The notes under the pieces are model-generated. The model did no database searches. It had not been told where the DNA came from and was given only the letters and a program-made list of their open reading frames with translations. From DASYML01 sp036399835 (GTDB lineage Bacteria; Acidobacteriota; Blastocatellia; Pyrinomonadales; Pyrinomonadaceae), in NCBI GenBank assembly GCA_036399835.1, contig DASWMI010000175.1, positions 1-10,820 on the forward strand: 10,820 nt of DNA. Reading direction: 5' to 3'. The number at the start of each line of letters is the position of its first letter. Position 1 is the stretch's first letter. A program made the position numbers and the translations under genes. Shown here one piece after another: positions 6,951 to 10,820 of the stretch.

Positions 6951-7564
6951 AGGATTACCTGTGGGATAAAACCGGCGCGGAGGACGAGCAGGTCAAGCGG
7001 CTTGAGCAAACACTTGGCAGCTTGAGCTATAGGCCCAAGCCCTTTGCTCTGCCCGCGCAGCCTGAGATTCAAAAGCCCGCGCGCCGCTTCTCCTTCCCAA
7101 TGCTGGCGGCAGCCGCCGCGCTGCTCTTCCTGCTGCTGGCCGGCGGCCTCTGGCTCGAACTGCGGCAGGGCCATCAAGACAGGCAGGTTGTGACCGCTCA
7201 TCCTGAAAATAAACAGGACCAAAACCGGGCGGCCGAGAAGACTTCAACCGTCGCCAATAAGGAAACCGAACGGGAAAACAGTGGGCCGAAAGCAGAGGAA
7301 AAGCCTTTCGGCTCGGCGGTCAAACAACAGCTCGCGGTCCGGCTTGCTCTGCGTGAGCGCAAAGGAGTGGACCAATCGCGGCAGAGGTTGAACGGCTCAA
7401 GCGAGGCGCAAAGTCTCGCCCGACGGCAGGCGGACGCAGAGCTGTTACGCGAAGCGGAGAGCGCCAAGGCGCTGCTTATCAAGGCGCTGCATATCGCCAG
7501 CGATAAGCTTAATCTGGCCCAGAAAAGAATTCGCAACAGCCGTCCGCCAGAGCCTAGCTCTTAA
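6947..7564 (+). CDS. Probable membrane anti-sigma factor without zinc motif
   Basis: This 205-residue protein overlaps the sigma gene by ATGA, implying translational coupling. Its cytoplasmic N-terminus (1-47) begins MKDYLWDKTGAEDEQVKRLE. A single membrane helix covers about 49-70. The outer part is highly charged and Lys/Glu/Arg-rich, probably disordered then helical, with a C-terminal helix ALLIKALHIASDKLNLAQKRIR. There are no cysteines at all, so it lacks the HxxxCxxC zinc motif of ZAS-type anti-sigma factors. The role is inferred from position, topology and the N-terminal pattern, which I recall from sigma-linked proteins in Acidobacteria and related phyla. In this reading the N-terminus would hold the sigma factor at the membrane until a signal releases it. 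It could instead be a structural membrane protein of unknown function. Confidence 0.7.
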   Translation: MKDYLWDKTGAEDEQVKRLEQTLGSLSYRPKPFALPAQPEIQKPARRFSFPMLAAAAALLFLLLAGGLWLELRQGHQDRQVVTAHPENKQDQNRAAEKTSTVANKETERENSGPKAEEKPFGSAVKQQLAVRLALRERKGVDQSRQRLNGSSEAQSLARRQADAELLREAESAKALLIKALHIASDKLNLAQKRIRNSRPPEPSS

Positions 7565-7672
7565 AGTCGTCTTTCAAGGGACTCGCGGACCACCGGGCCG
7601 CTTCCCCTCAAGACTCGCAAGTTAAAGAAGGCTTGCGGCAAGCAAAAGCAACCACACGAAAACGGAGCAGTC

Positions 7673-8245
7673 ATGAAACTTATTCTACTCAAATCAAAAA
7701 TCGCCTGCATGGCGTTTCTCATCACGCTCTTTCTGGGCATCACGGCACAGGCGCAGCAGGATGCCAGGCTTCAGCTTCAAAGCGTTGAAAGGCTCGAAGC
7801 CAGGGCCTCGCAGGTCGTGGATGTCAATATAGACCAGCGTATGCTGCAACTGGCCTCCAAATTCCTGAGCGGGAAAAATCCCAACGAGCAACAGATCAAG
7901 GAGCTGGTCGCGGGGCTGAGAGGCGTCTACGTCAAGGTCTACGAATTTGACAAGGACGGCGAATTTTCTATGACGGATGTGGAAACGCTGCGCACGCAAC
8001 TGCGCTCGCCCGGCTGGTCCAGAATGGTCGGCGTCACGAGCAAGCGCGACCAACAGGTCGTGGAGGTCTACATCATGACGACGGCCAGCGAGATTACGGG
8101 GATGGCCGTTATCGCTTCCGAGCCGAAGCAGTTGACCATCGTCAACATCGTCGGTCCGATTGATATAGACAAGCTGAGCAGGCTCGGCGGCAACTTCGGC
8201 ATTCCGCAAATAGAGTTTAAGCGAAACGACAAGGATAAGGAGTAA
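7673..8245 (+). CDS. Exported DUF4252-like protein
   Basis: This 190-residue protein has a signal peptide: a basic start, a hydrophobic core at about 10-23, and a probable cleavage after AQA at about 27. There is no lipobox cysteine. The mature part matches the DUF4252 pattern as I recall it: an early helical segment ending in a GLRGVYVKVYEFDKDG strand (about 81-96), a middle SPGWSRMVGVTSKRDQQVVEVYIM segment, and a final segment ending in a DIDKLSRLGG helix (about 164-173). The biochemical role of the family is unknown. The ribosome site GGAG (7664-7667) is 5 bases from ATG. It is the third gene in the sigma operon, 108 bases after the anti-sigma-like gene and 5 bases before a second exported gene. 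It probably acts in the periplasm and may be a regulatory target or a sensor input of the sigma system. Confidence 0.75.
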   Translation: MKLILLKSKIACMAFLITLFLGITAQAQQDARLQLQSVERLEARASQVVDVNIDQRMLQLASKFLSGKNPNEQQIKELVAGLRGVYVKVYEFDKDGEFSMTDVETLRTQLRSPGWSRMVGVTSKRDQQVVEVYIMTTASEITGMAVIASEPKQLTIVNIVGPIDIDKLSRLGGNFGIPQIEFKRNDKDKE

Positions 8246-8250
8246 GCGAG

Positions 8251-8790
8251 ATGAACTGGAAACGAAAACACCAACTCCGGCACTTCTTCATCATCCTGAC
8301 GGTCGCGCTCCTCCTGCTCTCGTTCGCTTCGACGACGGCGCTGGCCGACGACAAGGAGTTTGATGCGGTCACAAAACACCTCAAGACGCAGTACAAGGCC
8401 AAGCGCGTGCGCATTCCCTTTCTGGGTCTGGCGAGCTTTGCCGTCAGGCTCGTGCGCCCCGCCGGCGTCAAGAGTTTTAAGGTCGCGATCTTTGAAGACC
8501 TCAGTTTCGCGGGCGGGATGCTTGACGACGGGCTGAACCGCGTCCTACGCAATGCGCTCAGCCAGGAATGGCAGCCGCTCGTCCGTGTACGCTCGCGCGA
8601 AGGCGAACAGACCTACATTTACGCCAGAGATTCGGGCCAGCACATCAAGCTCATGGTCGTCAACATAGGCCGCAAGGATGCCGTCGTCCTGCGCGTCAAG
8701 GTCAACCCGGACAAGCTCAGCGCCTTTATCAACAACCCAAAGCTCCTGGGCATCTCTTTAGCTCGCAAACCGGAAACGCGTGAGCAGTAA
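8251..8790 (+). CDS. Exported hypothetical protein, probable diverged DUF4252 relative
   Basis: This 179-residue protein has a clear signal peptide: MNWKRKHQLR, then a hydrophobic core at about 12-27, with cleavage probably after ALA at about 32. The mature part has a strand-rich segment VKSFKVAIFEDLSF (about 73-86), then QEWQPLVRVRSREGEQTYIYARDSGQHIKLMVVNI (about 105-139). The closing VVLRVKVNPDKLSAFINNPK parallels the end of the preceding protein in order (charged stretch, YIY/YIM strand, hydrophobic strand, DKLS helix). I infer distant homology and an ancient tandem duplication, but identity is low. A strong ribosome site, AAGGAG (8237-8242), lies inside the last codons of the upstream gene, 8 bases from ATG, so the pair is tightly co-transcribed. 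Function unknown. Confidence 0.7.
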   Translation: MNWKRKHQLRHFFIILTVALLLLSFASTTALADDKEFDAVTKHLKTQYKAKRVRIPFLGLASFAVRLVRPAGVKSFKVAIFEDLSFAGGMLDDGLNRVLRNALSQEWQPLVRVRSREGEQTYIYARDSGQHIKLMVVNIGRKDAVVLRVKVNPDKLSAFINNPKLLGISLARKPETREQ

Positions 8791-8793
8791 ACG

Positions 8794-8842
8794 CATCAAC
8801 GCGTGAAGAAAAGGAACAGTTCCTTCTCTTCACGCGTTGATG
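8794..8842. terminator. Near-perfect hairpin between convergent genes
   Basis: The arms 8794-8817 and 8819-8842 are complementary over 24 bases with one mismatch (8810 against 8826), centred on 8818. On the plus transcript the mismatch is A-C; on the minus transcript it is a U-G wobble, so the RNA hairpin is more stable from the citrate synthase side. It sits between the stop of the sigma operon and the stop of citrate synthase, where a bidirectional terminator is expected. Neither side has a proper U-tract (only CTTTT at 8861-8865 on plus), so it may act with Rho or as a 3'-end stabiliser. Confidence 0.55.
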
Positions 8843-8863
8843 ATTCATGCGTTGACGCCTCTT

Positions 8864-10012
8864 TTATCTCTCGTCAATCGGAATATAGGAAACGTTTCGG
8901 GGGCCGATGTATTCGGCGCGCGGACGTATCAGCTTGTTGTTGTCGTACTGTTCGAGGATGTGCCCGGTCCAGCCGCTGATACGGCTGACGGCGAAGATCG
9001 GAGTATACAGTTCGAGCGGGATGCCCATCATGTAATAGGTCGAGGCGGAGAAGAAATCCACGTTCGGATAGAGTCCCTTTTCGCGCATCATAACCTCTTC
9101 CATCCGTCGCGAGATTTCATACCAGCGCGTCTCGCCCGCGCGCTCGCCCACCTCTTTCGAGAATCTGCGCAGATGAGTCGCGCGCGGGTCTTCCGTGCGA
9201 TAGACGGCGTGGCCGAAGCCCATGATTTTTCTCTTCTGGGCCAGCGCCTCCTTGAGATAGCTTTCCGTCTTCTCGACCGTCCCGATCTCAAGCAGCATCT
9301 TCATGACGTTGGTATTCGCGCCGCCGTGCAGAGGCCCTGAGAGCGCGGCGATGGCTGCCGTCACAGCGCCGTACATATCCGCCAGCGTGCCCGCGACGAC
9401 GCGCGCCGTAAAGGTCGAAGCGTTCAGCTCGTGGTCCGCATGCAGGATGAGCGCGACATCAAAGATATGAGCAATCTCTTCATCGGGCATCTCGCCCTTG
9501 AGCATGTAGAGAAAGTTGGTCGCGATGTTGAGGTCCGTGCGCGGCGCGATTAGCTCCTGTCCCTGTCGCAAACGCTCTATGGCCGCGACGATGACGGGTA
9601 GCTGCGCCGTCAGGCGCGTGGCTGTCTTGATGCTGCCCTCGCGCGAGATGTCGCGCGCGCTCCGGTCGTAAAAATCCAGCGCGGAGATAGCCGTGCGCAA
9701 GATGTCCATCGGCTCTGCTTGGCGCGGAAACTGCCGCATCAGCTCGACCAGCGGCGAGGGCAACTCATAACATCCGGCCAAGGATTCTCTAAGCTGGTCC
9801 AGTTCCGCGCGCGTCGGCAAACGCCCGTTCCAGAGAAGAAAGATGACCTCTTCAAAGGTGGAATGACGGGCCAGGTCGTGTATGTCCAGCCCCTGGTAAA
9901 TCAACTCACCCTTTTCGCCGTCGACATCTCCGATAGAGGAACTGGCCGCCACCACTCCGCGCAGCCCCGCGCTGGCGCTGGCAGCCGCAGCAGTCTCCTT
10001 CGCACTGTCCAT
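8864..10012 (-). CDS. gltA: Citrate synthase (type I fold, short bacterial form)
   Basis: This 382-residue protein matches the short citrate synthase subfamily (about 370-390 residues, as in Bacillus and archaea) rather than the longer E. coli type. It condenses acetyl-CoA with oxaloacetate to give citrate, the entry step of the TCA cycle, in the cytoplasm. The catalytic triad is complete: His229 in GPLHGGAN, His268 in GFGHAVY and Asp319 in NVDFFSAS. His191 lies in LHADHELNAS, and the substrate-binding arginines are plausibly Arg277 (DPRA) and Arg344 (AVSRISGW). It begins with an Ala/Ser-rich stretch of about 15 residues before GLRGVVAASSSIGDVDGEKGELIY, where many homologues start. A 2-methylcitrate synthase activity cannot be ruled out by sequence, because the two enzymes are close relatives and no prp genes are in view. 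A weak AAGGA lies about 10 bases before ATG. A candidate promoter is at 10046-10074. Confidence 0.95.
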   Translation of the reverse strand: MDSAKETAAAASASAGLRGVVAASSSIGDVDGEKGELIYQGLDIHDLARHSTFEEVIFLLWNGRLPTRAELDQLRESLAGCYELPSPLVELMRQFPRQAEPMDILRTAISALDFYDRSARDISREGSIKTATRLTAQLPVIVAAIERLRQGQELIAPRTDLNIATNFLYMLKGEMPDEEIAHIFDVALILHADHELNASTFTARVVAGTLADMYGAVTAAIAALSGPLHGGANTNVMKMLLEIGTVEKTESYLKEALAQKRKIMGFGHAVYRTEDPRATHLRRFSKEVGERAGETRWYEISRRMEEVMMREKGLYPNVDFFSASTYYMMGIPLELYTPIFAVSRISGWTGHILEQYDNNKLIRPRAEYIGPRNVSYIPIDER

Positions 10013-10045
10013 ACTGTAAGCGTCCTTTTGAAATGTAGTGATGCG

Positions 10046-10074
10046 AAGATAGCAAAGAGCATGAGAAGAGACAA
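10046..10074 (-). promoter_or_regulatory. Candidate promoter of citrate synthase
   Basis: The minus strand has TTGTCT (10069-10074), a 17-base spacer and TATCTT (10046-10051). Each box matches consensus at 4 of 6 positions. The spacing is ideal but the boxes are modest. It falls in the 108-base gap ahead of the gene. Confidence 0.35.
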
Positions 10075-10091
10075 GCTATCAACAAGTCGGC

Positions 10092-10105
10092 TTCAAGGTT
10101 CAAGG
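10092..10105. repeat. Short tandem repeat TTCAAGG x2
   Basis: Two adjacent copies of TTCAAGG lie in the gap between the SAM hydrolase stop and citrate synthase. They are too short to name, and are recorded because other gaps in this window also carry 7-8 bp units. Confidence 0.5.
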
Positions 10106-10120
10106 CTGCGTGTTTCGTGG

Positions 10121-10820
10121 TTAAAACTGGTCCGGCTGTTTTGTCCCGCGTAAGCCTGAGCTTGAAACTAATATTTCCTGACCGCGCTCGGCATCGAGCA
10201 GCCTCGCCGCAGAGTTGAGATAGGCGGCGATTTCGAGAAAGCCCGCGCTGCCCTCGATGACAAAAAGCTCGCCGTCTTCAATCGCCTCCGCCGCGAAGAA
10301 GGGACGAAAAGATTTAATCTCATGCCCTTTAATCAAGAGGCGAGCGCCTGCGGCCATCATCTCTTCGGTCAGATGCTCGCGCGTCAGATTAGTGATGCAG
10401 TTGCCGAAGCGGTCAATGTGTATGATGCGGGCTTCGAGGCTGCCATCCGTTAAAGATTTCGGAGCCAGCGGAGCGAGCCTTTGATAATCTGTGATCTCCT
10501 CGCCAAGCTCTTCAGGCTGTGCGCCAAGCGAGAGCGCGCCCGCCACAGGAGCGAAGATGTCGCGCCCGTGAAAGGTCCTGCTGAGAGGCTGGCGGAAATA
10601 TTCTTCGCGCGTCAGATGAAAGACGATGGCCTCCGGCTCTCGCTCAAAGATGTAGCCGAACAGCCCGTTGTCTGGACCAACAAAAAAATGGCCGCCGCCG
10701 CTGACCAGCAAGGGACGGCGCGCAGAGCCGACGCCAGGGTCTACGACGCCCAGATGAATTGTCTGCGAAGGAAAGCTCTTGTAGGCGGCGAGCAGCGTGA
10801 AAGCGCCCGCCTCTATATCC
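10121..10820 (-). CDS. SAM hydroxide adenosyltransferase (DUF62), N-terminus cut by edge
   Basis: The minus-strand frame is open to the right edge, giving 232 residues plus stop; family members are about 260-280 long, so roughly 30 N-terminal residues are missing. The true start is outside the window; a TTG near 10711 is internal to the conserved domain. Motifs of the SAM hydrolase/halogenase family (PF01887) are plain: GVVDPGVGSARR with the conserved Asp and Arg (visible residues 27 and 34/35), FVGPDNGL (about 46-53), FHGRDIFAP with conserved His84, and HIDRFGNCITNL (about 134-145) in the C-terminal domain. The family hydrolyses SAM to adenosine and methionine using water; fluorinase and chlorinase are specialised members. 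The D-R-H triad favours the hydroxide-using form. The physiological role is poorly known. It lies 108 bases upstream of citrate synthase on the same strand. Confidence 0.92.
   Translation of the reverse strand, partial: DIEAGAFTLLAAYKSFPSQTIHLGVVDPGVGSARRPLLVSGGGHFFVGPDNGLFGYIFEREPEAIVFHLTREEYFRQPLSRTFHGRDIFAPVAGALSLGAQPEELGEEITDYQRLAPLAPKSLTDGSLEARIIHIDRFGNCITNLTREHLTEEMMAAGARLLIKGHEIKSFRPFFAAEAIEDGELFVIEGSAGFLEIAAYLNSAARLLDAERGQEILVSSSGLRGTKQPDQF

Noticed and set aside
7631..7643. Small hairpin GCTTGCGGCAAGC ahead of the DUF4252 gene as an internal terminator
   Set aside because: The stem is 5-6 bp with no U-run; too weak to call.
10121..10711. Treating the TTG at 10711 as the start of the SAM hydrolase
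   Set aside because: Conserved family sequence (GVVDPGVGS) continues upstream of it to the window edge, so the gene is partial.

Overview
The window looks like part of a bacterial chromosome with high G+C (by eye), probably an acidobacterium of the Blastocatellia type. That placement is inferred from gene content only: an NtrY/NtrX pair, a zinc-free anti-sigma-like protein beginning MKDYLWD, DUF4252-type exported proteins, and a small citrate synthase. There is no rRNA, tRNA, CRISPR array, transposase or phage gene, and most of it reads as ordinary chromosome.

Layout. (1) 1-1073, minus: a radical SAM/SPASM-type enzyme cut by the left edge, with a good sigma70-like promoter and a leader hairpin at 1074-1179. 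(2) 1223-4968, minus: an NtrY-like membrane histidine kinase followed by an NtrX-like sigma54-dependent response regulator. The 101-base gap between them is almost filled by an unusual head-to-head array of 7-8 bp units that can fold into a long hairpin. (3) 5090-6076, plus: a CPBP-family intramembrane protease, divergent from the kinase. (4) 6077-6356: a 280-base non-coding stretch holding a small repeat element with inverted-repeat ends and the leader of the next operon. (5) 6357-8790, plus: an ECF sigma factor, a translationally coupled membrane protein that is probably its anti-sigma factor, and two small exported proteins. The first of these is DUF4252-like and the second looks like a diverged relative. 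(6) 8791-8863: a near-perfect 24-bp-arm hairpin between convergent genes. (7) 8864-10012, minus: citrate synthase. (8) 10121-10820, minus: a SAM hydroxide adenosyltransferase (DUF62 family), cut by the right edge.

How the genes fit together. Two signalling units dominate. NtrY would sense a signal at the membrane and phosphorylate NtrX, which activates sigma54 promoters. The ECF unit probably couples an envelope signal to transcription of its own operon, including two exported proteins of unknown function. Citrate synthase, the SAM hydrolase, the protease and the radical SAM enzyme have no obvious pathway link to these units.

The most interesting points are the octamer array between the kinase and regulator genes, the four-gene sigma/exported-protein module, and the recurrence of short-period palindromic DNA in several intergenic gaps. 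I see no convincing evidence for a wholly new defence or mobile system here.
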